Positions 45,354 through 56,840 of a stretch of DNA of 64,000 nt are shown here, piece after piece (positions within the stretch are counted from its first letter, which is position 1; each line of letters begins with the position of its first letter). Below the pieces are notes generated by a model. It saw only the letters and a program-made list of their open reading frames with translations. It had not been told where the DNA came from and did not search any database. Position numbers and translations under genes: made by a program. The DNA is taken from NCBI GenBank assembly GCA_947069175.1, contig CAMTDV010000013.1:16321412-16385411 (forward strand), in the 5' to 3' direction. Source of the DNA: Scalesia atractyloides. Its lineage: Eukaryota; Streptophyta; Magnoliopsida; Asterales; Asteraceae.

Positions 45354-45485
45354 ATGAAGTGGTGTGATGTTTGTGGAGATTTTACGTATATGTGTGACCA
45401 TCATTCTTCTAGGTCCGATCGGTCATGGGAACCCATGATACCAAAATTTACCAACTTTACATTTGTTCTGTTAGTTGAAGTTTAA
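45354..45485 (+). CDS. Possible 43-residue Cys-rich peptide
   Basis: MKWCDVCGDFTYMCDHH start with a CxxC...C.H pattern that could bind zinc, ending in TAA. It lies about 130 bp after a TATA-like box. It may be the N-terminal scrap of a retroelement gag or a chance frame. Confidence 0.2.
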   Translation: MKWCDVCGDFTYMCDHHSSRSDRSWEPMIPKFTNFTFVLLVEV

Positions 45486-46164
45486 TGTATAAAACGTAAA
45501 GTCAAAAACAGAGGCTGAAAAAGAAAAATTAAGCCAATCGCAACTCTATTCCGTGCTACGGTATTTATATATATATCGGTAATACCTAGGTGTTTTTTTT
45601 AAGTTTAAATAATTTTAAGTTTTTGGATATTTAAAATTTAAGTTTTAAGAATAAAAAATTTAAGTTTTTGCTACTATAAATTCGGGAATATTTATAAAAA
45701 TTTGAATTTAAACTCTTAATTTTTATTTTTGGTGCAATATCATACATTTCTGCGTTGAATTGACGAATAATGGTATTATTATTTTTCAAAATAAACGACG
45801 CTGGAATATTCTTATGCTAATATATATACTGACTTGGGGCATGATTAGATTTTTTTCGTCCCATTTCGTCATATCATTGAATACACATTTCTGTAGTTAA
45901 AAAAGTTTTCAAGAACGTACTATTTTTAAAAAATTTCTATTGTTCAAGTGATTATTTTGCGTGAGGTTCCCATATTAATTATTACCTTAAAAGTAATATA
46001 TATATTTTTTTACTGTGAGACACTCTTTGATTCTTCGATATGTTTCACGTTCTAACGTTTTATACAATGATGCGCCTTTTACTATTTAACTTGAACAAAA
46101 ATTGAGTTATGCATGTGACAAAATACAACTACGTTAATTTCATTGGTGTTTATTATATATATAA

Positions 46165-46174
46165 TATATATAAA
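46165..46174 (+). promoter_or_regulatory. Putative TATA box of the UGT pseudogene
   Basis: ATATATAAAG about 50 bp before the inferred UGT start codon, within otherwise AT-rich DNA. Confidence 0.35.
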
Positions 46175-46222
46175 GCTAGCATGTAAAAGTAATAGCTATA
46201 ACTTTTCTTGTTTTCTTCAACC

Positions 46223-49200
46223 ATGGACTCTACAACTTGAACACTTAATGTTGAATTAAGAGATAAAGACAAAGACGGGTGATAGATTATTATGATGATT
46301 TATTTATTGAGTCTTTATAGAGATACTTGTTAGATTTAATTAGCTAGGTTTATCTAGTTGATTATTTATTTATATTAATAGAGTCCGAGTCGTGTTAGGA
46401 CTAGAATGAGTTTTAGTATAAATAGAGTTCGAGTCGGGTTAGGACTAGAATGAGCTTTAGTATAAATAAAGGTTTAGGTACATTGTAATTAGTGTGCTTT
46501 CATTGATAAACAAATAAAAGAGTCGAACGAGTTCGTTCATCCGATGTTTTTGTGTCTGATCAAAGGGCCTGATTTCCAACAATTGATATCGGAGCTTGTC
46601 TGGTTTGAGAGTCGTTTTTCAAGGAGGGGGAGCCGCCCCATGTGGGGCTGCAATGGTGGTGCAACAATCGGAAAAGAAAGCCGGCAAGTTTTGTACACGT
46701 CTAGTCTTCATGAAGATAAATAATTCACATATTAAATGTTCCATATGGTTCATCGAAGTGATATTGGGGTTTATATATGTTTGAATTAATTCATGTGGAT
46801 GGATTGATGAAAGGAATATGGATTTATTTTTTATTTTTTATTTTGTGAAGAAATTACAAGGTGGAGAAGTATTCCAGGTGGCGGCTTTCACTTTTATAAG
46901 GTACAAAATAACCAATCGGCATAAGTAAAGTCGGTGGAAGATTCCGTTAACAAGGATTATTTGGTGTGGAATTACTTCACAGTGAGATAATGAAGAGTGA
47001 TTTGTTTATTGTCGGATTGTGTTAATAACTTTGTTTTAAACCACAAAAACATTTGGTGATGGTGTTTGATCGACCAAAGGTGTAGCAAAAGGGCGACAAA
47101 GGCATGTTCTTTCGGGTGTGTTGACGGTTTAGTGGCGAACCAACGACACTCAGGAGGTTCAACTCATGTTTGATCGTATTTTATTTTTTGTCTGAGACTC
47201 TTCCTCGCCAAGGAGGAAAAATCGCAAGAGAGAGTTTGATTTTTGTGGCGGAAAAACCAACGGGCGTGTCACGGATAAAACAAAGGAGCGAGGAGGCTAA
47301 GGGATTAGTTTGACGACCAAGGGACAGAACAACAGTTGTTGTCTTTGTTGGTGGATTGATATTTGCGGGGAGACATATCAAGGAGGAGTCTGACAGGGTG
47401 AAAAAACTACGATTAAAGAAGGGTTTAAACTGTTGTACATATATTAAAGTGAACTCAGGTCAGCGGGTGTCACGGAGAGTACCGTTGGGATGAGATAGTG
47501 ATAGATGATCAATTCAGTTTGGTTCCATGGTGATAAACTTCATAACATTACCAATTTTCAATCTAGGTAATAACAAGACCCTATCTTTCCAGACAAGGAT
47601 AAGAACGGAAAACCGGTGTAGATTGTTCTTATTGGCAGAAGTATTCGATCAGAATTTGCGGATAGACAGATGGAAGAAAATTCGTCAAAGCGGAGAGGCT
47701 TTGAATCTTGTCGTGTCTAGCAAGGAAAGAAAAAAAACGGTAGAAGCGGGGAGCTTGTTTTTTTCTTTAATTGATGGTCAAGAACAGGGAGGTTCTCGTG
47801 ACTCAGGAAGAGGGATATTGGGGTTGATCAAGGGATTGAAGTTGTCGATAATGGTGCTGATATGAAGTGGATCCAAGTCTAGATTAAGGGGAGAATGAAG
47901 AAGTTACTCTTGAACTAAAAGATAAAGATATAAATTGGTTATAGATAAGTTTTGGTGAATTATTTTAGGGATAATTGTTAGTTTAAATTAAATAGGTTTA
48001 TCTACTTGGTTAGTTTATTTAATTAAATAGAGTTCGAAGTCGGGTTGGGACTAGAATGAGTTTTAGTATAAATAGAGGGTTAGGATTATTGTATTGGTGT
48101 GCTTCCATTGTTTAATAATAAAACAGTCGAACAAGTTTGTTCCATCGTTTGTTCAAGGGCCTGATTTCCAATAATTGGTATCAGAGCTTAGCAGTAGATG
48201 GTTTTGAGAGTCGTTTTTCGAGAAAGGGGAGCACCGCTCACATGGGTGCAACGCCGTTATGACGTTAAAACCACGGTACACGAAGAATAGAAAAAAGTCC
48301 GTTGAGGTAGCAAAGCCGAAGTTAGTCGGTAGAGCTGGAGCTATTGTTTGGGGAGAGAATATTGGGTTGTGACGTAATTAAAGTTGATTGTGAATGAGAT
48401 ATATTTGCAATTAATTTAACTTGGTGGCCTGGTGAAATCATGTGATGAAAGTGGAACTTATGTGGCAATCCAATAGCATTCAAACAATATTAATTGCTGA
48501 TTACATGCAAGAAATTTCATTATATGGTTGATTAAAGGAGTGACGGTCTGATTGTAGTTGGCAATGATTGGCATGTCAAAAATCAAGCAATGGTTTACTT
48601 AGTAGATTAGCAGGGGCTGATTAAGTAGAGGTAAGAGGTTCAACTTTTATTGTGTCAAAGATCTTCTGTCAAGGAGAGTAAGAGGTTCAACCAAGGTTTG
48701 TTCGTGTTTTTATTGTGTCAAAGACTCTTTCTTGCCAAGGGAAAAATCACAACAAGAAGTTTAGATTTTTTGTGACAGAAACACCAACGGGCGTGTCGCG
48801 GACAAAACGAAGGAGCAAGGAGGCTAAGGATTCGTTTGACGACTAAGGGACAAAACAATAAGTGGTTGTAGTCTTTGTTAGTAGGCTGATGATATTTGCG
48901 GGGAGGCATATCAAGAAGGGTTCAATCTGTTTAAGAAGTGAATGATGGTTCGGGTCAGTGGATGTCATGGGGAGTATCGTTGGGATGACGGTAGTGACAA
49001 ATCAGTTTATTATGTGCCGTGGTGGTAAACTTCATAGCATTAGGAATTTTCAAATAGGTTAGATCAAGACCCTATCCTTCCTGCCAAGGATAAGAACAGA
49101 AAAACCTGTGTAGGTTGTTCTTTTTGGCTGAAGTATCTGATTCGAAATTTGCGGATAGACGACAGAAGAAGATTCATCAAAGCAGGGAGGCTTTAAATCT

Positions 49201-51123
49201 TGTTGCGTCTAGCAAGAAAAGAATAAAACGGTAGAAGCGGCGAGGCTTGTTTTTTCTTTGACCGGTGGTCAAGAATGGGAACGAGGAGGTTCTGGTGACC
49301 CGGGAAGAGGGATGTCAAACTTGGTCAAGGGATTGAAGTTGTCGATAATGATGTGGACGTGAAGAAACGAGTCCAATTCAAGATTTAGGGGAGAATTATG
49401 GTGATTTATTTATTGAGTCTTTATATGGATAATTGTTAGACTTAATCTTGAATTAGGAGATAAAGATAAAGATGGGTTATAGATAATTATGGTGATTTAT
49501 TTATTGAGTCTTTTTATGGATAATTGTTAGATTTAATTAGATAGATTTATCTAGTTGATTATTTATTTATATTAATAGAGTTCCAGTCGGGTTATGACTA
49601 GAATGAGTTTTAGTACAAATAGAAGTTTAGAGTCATTGTAATTAGTGTGCTTTCATTGATAAATAAATAAAAGAGTCGAAGAGTTCATTCATCTGGTGTT
49701 TTTGTATCTGATCGAAAAGCCTGATTTCCAACACAACTCTTCACGTCCTCATGTTTCCCTTCATGGCCAAAGGCCACACCATTCCAATGCTCCAACTAGC
49801 TCTCCTCCACCGTAATGCCACCGTCACTCTCTTCACCACCCCCGCCAACCGCCCATATGTCTCCGCCTCCCTCTCCGACACACCCACCACAATTGTCACC
49901 CTTCCCTTCTCTAATAACATCCCTGGCGTCCCTTCTGGTGTCGAGAGCGTAGACAAAATCCCCTCCCTATCCCTCTTCTATTCTTTCGTCTCGTCCGCAA
50001 AACTAATGAAATCCCATTTCGAACAAGCAATCCAGTCACTGGAAACTCCAATCACCTTCATGGTTACGAACGACTTCTTTGGCTGGACACTGTACTCAGC
50101 AAATATATTCAATATCCCACGGCTCATCTACTATGGAATGCGCAACTTCGCTATTACCATGTTCCGAGTTATCTTCCACAACCCACGCCTATTTGTTGGA
50201 AATACCAAAAACGATCTTGTCACTATCCCATAATTCCCATGGATGACGGCCACTAGGCTCGAGTTCAATGACGAAATTATCGGCGGAGACCTCAATAGCC
50301 TTTAGTCTAAATGTCAAATGGAACAGATAGTTGCAACAACAAAAAGCTATGGATTGGTTACTAACAACTTCTTGGAGCTTGAACACGCGGAGTATCGGAA
50401 CTCAAACTCAGCACAAAATCATGGTCTGGTGGTCCATTATGTCTTGCTCAAGGACAACGAAAGAAAGAAAGTTTGTCCGACCAGAAATCAGCATGGATGG
50501 TTTGGCTCGATAAAAAACTTCAGCTTGGGGTTCCAGTTTTGTATGTGGCGTTCGGGTCACAAGCGTGTATATCTTTAGAGCAAATCGAAGAGATCAAGCT
50601 AGAGCTGGAAAGATCCAAAGTCAGTTTCTTTTGGGTGGTGAGAAGAAGTGAAGACAGTTCGGTCCGGATGATGGGTTCGAGGAGAGAGTGAAGGAGAAAG
50701 GGATTGTGGTTCGAGAATCGGTGGATCAAAGAGAGATATTAGAACATGAGAGTGTGAAGGGTTTTGTGAGTCATTGTGGATGGAACTCCATGTTGGAAAT
50801 ATATGTGGGCGTGTGCCAATTCTAGCATGGCCATTGGCGGCTCAGCAGCCGCTAAACGCGAAGTTTGTGGTGGAAGAAATGAAATTGGGATGAGGGTGGA
50901 AACTTGTGATGGGAGTGTCAAAGGTTTTGTGAAATGGGAAGGGTTGGAGAAGAATGGAGAAGAATGTGAAGGAGTTGATAGAAGGTGTAAAAGGGAAGGA
51001 GGTCAGGAAAAAGGTGAAGGAGATTAGTGACCTGCCGTGAAGGCTGTGGAAGACGGTGGTTCGTCATGGCGGACTTTGAATGAACTCATTGTTGAGCTTC
51101 AATCCAAGTCAATATCACCATAG
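46223..51123 (+). pseudogene. UDP-glycosyltransferase (family 1), interrupted and decayed
   Basis: Family-1 UGTs move sugar from UDP-sugar to plant small molecules in the cytosol. ATG at 46223 gives MDSTT, then a 3.5 kb insertion. Coding resumes at 49739 in frame with LHVLMFPFMAKGHTIPML, the conserved N-terminus with the catalytic-type His. Further N-domain motifs include FTTPANRPYVS and PSGVESVDK. TAA at 50231 and TAG at 50302 are in-frame stops; frameshifts follow near 50460 and 50505. The C-domain has VLYVAFGSQ and the donor-binding PSPG box with HCGWNS (50772-50789); a 2-bp insertion lies near 50813. The end reads LNELIVELQSKSISP-TAG. Resembles the UGT90-type subgroup from memory. Clearly non-functional. 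Confidence 0.88.
46238..49733 (+). mobile_element. Composite non-coding LTR element: LTR-int-LTR-int-LTR
   Basis: Three related LTRs at 46238-46581, 47896-48173 and about 49396-49733 end CTGATTTCCAACA/ATA. The first two are followed by primer sites (TTGATATCGGAGCTT at 46583; TTGGTATCAGAGCTT at 48175). Purine tracts AAGGGGAGAA (about 47886) and TTAGGGGAGAAT precede LTRs 2 and 3. Internal parts (about 1.3 and 1.2 kb) are alike (both have CAACGGGCGTGTC and a GCGGGGAG word), with no recognisable protein. One pair of target duplications, CAACT (46233-46237 and 49734-49738), flanks the whole. LTR 3 has an internal duplication. The 112-residue frame at 47527-47865 is broken in the other copy and not called. 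Confidence 0.85.
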
Positions 51124-53530
51124 CTTTCTACTTCATGTACAAGGTGGCGGAATTTGACCCAACAAAAAAATAAGTATACACATATATTCTTTATCCAATT
51201 AAATTAATCTTTTCGTTAAGTTACGGTATACAATAAATATGAAATTATGATGTAATGGTAAGATAACTCTCCTTTGTTGAAGAAGTTGAGAATCATAATC
51301 TGGCCTATAAGTTGGTTTGCCGTTCTCCAAAGTTGGTTTTTATTGCTTGAATACTGTATGAAATTGAAGTCGGCTGAACTTTGGATAATCCTTTTATCAT
51401 TAATGCATGGAGCCTTAGTAGACGGTGTTTAATTTCTGGTACTTTCGTAAGCAAGTATATGTATATAATAAATCATATGAAGTTATACAAGAATTTAAAT
51501 TTAGAAGAATCATTAATCATAATGATTCAGTTTTTTGTTCGATTCTTAAATGCTTATCAAACATTTATTTATTGTTCTTTCAATTTTTTCATCAAAAAAT
51601 TCTTTCTAACTAGATTGTAACCAGTATTAAATCCTTGCATTGGCTAAAACCGTGTCAAGTAGTACCAACAGCGGAAAAACTCATAAAAAAGAAACACATA
51701 AGTAGACGTCAAAATGTTAAATTACACACGTGAATCATAAAACATAGAAAACAATAACTAAGTTCATGTAGACTTGTGCGTTGTGACGGGACCTTTAAAC
51801 TAGAAAAAAATAGACGTAAAAACGTTAGACAAAACACTTTATACTACAACCATCAAATGATGAATCAAGTTTAACTAATTTAGACATAATTATCTCAAAA
51901 AATATCTTGAATATCCAAATTTTAGCTAACTTTAAAAAAACAAGGTTTCAAGTTTTCAATATATATAGATAAAAAAGGTTTATTATTTATTATTTTAATA
52001 TAATCAAATGAACACAAAGGAACGTAACGAATGTTCACGAACGCAGTCGAACGAACGAGACCTTTGTTCGTGTTTGTTCGCTAAGCTAACTGAACATAAT
52101 TTTTTGTTCATGTTCATTCATTAAGTTAATCAAACGAATGTAAACGAACTTTCCGCTGAACGATTCGCTAAATATTTGATTCGTTTACAAAGCTGGTTAA
52201 AAGTAAAACAAAAATAAAGATAGAAATAAAAAATGAAAATCAAGTGGGTACAATTATGAATGCAAAGATTACAAATGGCAATGCATTATCTAGATAATTA
52301 TATGAAGTTATACAAGAATTTAAATTTACAAGAATCATTAATTGTAATGATTCACTTGTTTGTTCGATTCATAAATGCTTACGAAACATTTATTTATTGT
52401 TATTTCAATATTTTTCTTTAAAAAGATCATTCTAAATAGAGAGTAACTACTATCAAGCCATTCTATGTTGTGGCGAAGGGCCTAAAATCGTGTAAAATAG
52501 TATTAATGTCACAACATAGCCAGCGACCACATACATTGAAAAATCTAGCATATCAAAGAAAAAATAACGAAAAAAATAAAATCGAACAAAATGAAAAGCA
52601 GACGTCAAAACGTTAAATAATACACATGAAACAATAGAAAACAATAACTATGTTGATGTAGACCCGCGCGTTGCGATGGGGCCATTAAACCGGAAAAATA
52701 GACGTAAAAACGTTGAACAATACATGTATATTGCGTGCGACATGTCAACTCATAACATTTAGACCAAAATATAAAATGAAAAATGTAAAAATTTGTAAAA
52801 GGTGAAAGATATAAGGATCAAACTTGAAAGAAAAAAAAGTTTTGAAATTAAATTGTAAAAGATATAAAAATTTTAAAGTTACAAGTAAAAGAAATGAAAA
52901 TAAAAACCAAATGGGTACAACCGTTAATGCCAAGGCTACAAAATGTTGCAAATCAGTGTGTATGTATATATGATTCAGTTCAAATGGGAACTATATCCAC
53001 TTAAAAGAATCATAAGAACTAGTATGTACTAATAAGATAATGACACATCATCACTCATGTGATGAAATCCGCAAGAATGTTTATTTAATTTTCATACATA
53101 AAATCAAATGTATGCACAAATCAAATCCCATTTCCATCCCCTCTCTCTTCATATTCACAATTTCTAGATCTCATTCTTTCTTTCTGTTTTATTCCACATT
53201 CAAAATCCCAAACTTTTTTCAATAAAAAAACATATTAAGAAATAGTAAATTAGATCTAGAACAACCCCTCTCTAAATGTGGGATTTGTCTTCGTTTTTGT
53301 TGGTTATCAGTTTTTAAGAACACATACTAGTATGTGTTTCGCAGTGGGAGAAACACGGAAGAATGAGTGAGAGAGGTCGGAGAGATAGAGAGAAAGAATC
53401 CGGGTGATGTTCCTGTTCGGCGTCGTTTTAACCGTCGGGGGATGGTTGAATAGGTTCCAGCAAGGGGAGGCTTTGAAGGCGACGGTTGTTGTGGTGGTGA
53501 CGGGGCGGAGGTGGTAGGTAATGGTTGTGC
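51124..53530. other. Intergenic; two diverged copies of a 400-bp repeat
   Basis: 51466-51840 and 52300-52720 are direct repeats, about 80% alike by eye (ATATGAAGTTATACAAGAAT; GACGTCAAAAYGTTAAAT; TGTAGAC..G.GCGTTG.GA.GGG). A GTTCGTT-rich repeat copy lies between them (52015-52195). The GCGCGTTGCGA motif resembles Helitron-type plant repeats, but no ends are proven. No gene seen. At 53307-53543 the minus strand has a Pro/Ser/Thr-rich frame of doubtful status. Confidence 0.45.
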
Positions 53531-55980
53531 TGTCACACCTCAACTGATGACGGAAACATCGTAGTGAGACGAAAACGAGATTGCAAGAGACTTCATAACA
53601 CTGATTGTGACAATATTTAATAATTCAAAATTTCATTGATACTAGAATGATAATACATTGTCTTGATAGAAAAATACAACAAGTTGCAATTCATGAAACG
53701 ACGTTAAACAAAGTACATAAATTTAAATCTTGGTGCGTTTCTAATCCACCCTAAATAATATTCTTTATCGACATCAACTAGTTTCCAGCAACATTTATTA
53801 AAATAATGATCAACCAAAGTTGGTGAGTATACAAGTTTATTACATAGCATAATAGTGATTTAAAAGTTGCCTCATATCCAACATGGTAAATTGCATACAT
53901 TGTTACTATAATACTAGCATGTGTTTACTATATGTCAAACCCAAGTTTAACGCAATCGTGCCTACCAACGTCGCTGAAACGACAAGGTTGTAAATTAGTT
54001 TACTTAACAATACCACAAGAATACAGGCGATGCGTTAATCATATAACACTATAATTGTTAAGGTAGGCTAGCAAAGTTAATGAGCATAGTAGTCACAAGT
54101 ATACATAGCATGCGATAACAAGAATAATACAAGTAGCATGTTTTAACGGATAGAGTGTGATTATAACAAGTTTAAACGTGATTCGTGTTTTGTATGAACG
54201 TACATGTTGCACCCAAAGTGTATAAACGGAAAATGGGATCGAGTATACTCACGGTTTTGCGTAGAAATTTCGTGTACGTGAGTTGAAGCGTTTCGAGAGT
54301 TGAGATCACCGAAGTTTCCCTACATGGGGGAAACAAAAGGTGTGTAAGTATTCGGTTTTGGCGTAGGATTCGGATTTGGAATTTAAGTATAATAAAGTAG
54401 ATGTATGCGAAAGTATATCTTGTATTAAACACTCGTTTTGACACTAAGTTTATATGTGATTTCATGGGTCCTAACTTGCCCATTACAATCAAAACCGATG
54501 AGTTTAGATCAAAGATAAAGTAACCTATGTTCATGACATATAACCATAATCCGGCTAACATCACAAATTCGGTTAAATATATACGTTATATTATATAGCA
54601 TAAGTTAATATTCGTCCATCATATAATATCATATAATTCATGTAAGTTAAGCATGGAGGTTTGTATACCTTATTGTATGATTCACCAAAGCACAAAGTTT
54701 ACCAACATAGTTGGTAAACCCAGTTGGTCATGAATAACAAGAATAAAAATCAAATTAGTTTATCAAGTATCCAATTAAGATCAACCGGGTGTTTCATACC
54801 CGTCATGGAAAATGTGGGAGATGTGGCAGGGTTATGTTAAGTTGAGACTAAGAAACTACTTGAAATAACATAAAACCATCAAGTGAGGTGGTGGAATAAG
54901 TTTAGGATAGCCAAAGCTTCCAAGATTCACACCTTCATCAAAACACAAGACTTACCATAAGAACTATGGTGGGCTTGGATGCTTTCAACACTTGTGGGTT
55001 GTCTAAAGTCTATCAAAACAGAAAGTTAGAGGGTGTTTGCACCTCTAAACTCACAAGAATCAACTCCTAAGAAGCCCCATAACCATAGATGGGTTTAGGA
55101 ACATGTAGGCACAAGATTCATGTAAGAAAACATAAGTTTTACAAAAGTTTACAAGATATTCTTCCAAAACATAAAGTTTGGACCTCAAAATGGTGATATT
55201 CCACCTTAGTTTACTATGGTAAACTTGTGGAAACACTCCTTGTGGTGTTCAAGCTTTGAACTGGAAAAAAGGATGAAGAAAACAAGAAGAAAGTGAGGTA
55301 GATGCTCACTTTGATACTTAGGTAATTCTGCCAAGAACTTGTGTTTGCAACTGATTTAGGAGTAATTTGAGAGTATTAGTGAGTTGGGAAAGTGAAAATG
55401 GGATGTTAGGAAGCTTGTTTATATAATGAAGGATTAAGGTTTAGAGTTTAATGAGGTTTAAAGGTGATTGAGGAAGAAAAAGGTGGGAAAGAGATGACCA
55501 ACTTGTAGCTAGGAAATCAGCTTTTGGGGATTAAGGGGCGCCGCGCTACACCGCGCTAAATTAAGTTTGGCGTTGCGTAGCGTTACCCCTCTTTTGGCCA
55601 AATTTTTGCTTTATTGCAAATTAGTCCCTAAACTTTCATATGTTCAACATTTTGTGCTGAAACTTGGTAATTTAACATGTTTTCAAGTATGGAATGCACA
55701 TGCAAGTATGATTCGAGTATCACGAATGTATATATGAGTATCTGCACGTATAACAAGTGTCGTTTTGCGAGTAACCACGTAGTATTTAATGGTTGATTGT
55801 AAGTACAACAAGTATGTGTACAGTGTGAATTGCATTATGATCAAAGCCTTGGATTACAAAGTTGGAAACGAAATACGAATACAATACGATTACAAGTTTC
55901 TAAAAATAGAAAATACCAACACACTTTCTAAATAATGAAAGTAAAAAATGCAAAGCGTAAACGTGTTGTACTGCGTTTGT
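53531..55980 (-). mobile_element. LTR-E: probable minus-strand gypsy LTR (right end uncertain)
   Basis: Plus strand starts TGTCACACCTCA, the inverse of the GGTGTGACA end shared by the gypsy LTRs here. At about 53815-53836 the minus strand has ACTCACCAACTTTGGTTGA, matching the ACTCGCCAACTTATGTTGA block. A minus-strand TATA-like ATTATATAAA is near 55418-55427. The upstream end and target duplication were not found, so the right limit is a guess. No internal domain and no coding frame. Confidence 0.5.
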
Positions 55981-56840
55981 TCAAGATCTATTTAATTGGT
56001 AGTGGTGAAGGTTGAAGGTTTTATCTCCAACGACTGCGATGGTGGTCGGTGGTGGACGGTGCTTGGGCGGTGGATCAGTTCTGGTGGACAATATCTATGG
56101 TGCATGTGGTGGTGGTGGCGGCTTTGATTCCGGCACCACCTCACTCCTCGGACTAGTCCATGGTTTAGGTGGTTTTGGATGGCGGTAAAACAAGTATGGG
56201 GGTTGGGTTTAGGTTTAGGTTTAGGTTTCTGGTTCAACTTTCAATTCTGGAGTTGTCTTTCTATTTTGGAGAAGCAGATGACTTTCAGTTTTTTTATTTT
56301 TTATTTATTTTTTACTTCTATAAAGTAAAGTGAGTAGTATGTTTGTAAATATGCATTTTGTGTTGAATTCAAGTCCTATTTGTGCCGGTATAAATAGTGT
56401 TGGATGAGCATAAAGGGGGTTGGTCTTATGTTTATCAGTTAAGGTTTGTTTTCTTTATCCTTGCCTGAAGGTGTTGTGTTGATTGATGAGAACTTGATAC
56501 CTGAAATCCATGTATTATTTGTGGTTGCTTCATCATATGTTCACTTCTTATTGTATTAAAGCATTTACTGATTACTTGTCAACTTTGCCCAAGTCACCCA
56601 AATAAAAATGTTACATTTTTTTTGGTCGAAAAATGTTATATTTCAAAGGTAGTTTATGAAGAAAAACGAGAAGAAGAAAACGCAAGACCTAAATGTGCCA
56701 TTTTTCTTATAGAATTGCCTTTAATGCCTGAGTGGGACTGGGGTTACTTTGTTGTTGACTCGTGCACATATTATTCCGTTAAAAGACGAGATATAACTTC
56801 CCACATTGTTCCGTTAAAATGTCCACCAACACAAGTATAA
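55981..56840. other. Intergenic; weak minus-strand and plus-strand frames
   Basis: Minus strand 56237-55992 gives a His/Pro-rich 81-residue peptide, and plus strand 56622-56840 a 72-residue peptide ending KCPPTQV. Neither matches a family I know. TTTAGG occurs three times near 56210-56230 but not as the plant telomere 7-mer. Confidence 0.25.

Larger units (their letters stand above)
43861..46222. other. AT-rich intergenic region
   Basis: No gene recognised. Near 45213-45221 is TATATAAGG, followed by a small frame at 45354-45485. This part could be the tail of an unrecognised LTR. Around 46165-46174 ATATATAAAG is a plausible TATA box for the UGT start at 46223. Confidence 0.4.

Noticed and set aside
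47527..47865. 112-residue frame in the composite element
   Set aside because: The matching part of the second internal region (about 49020-49360) is broken, and no family is recognised.
56203..56232. Interstitial telomere repeat
   Set aside because: Only three TTTAGG 6-mers, not the plant TTTAGGG repeat.
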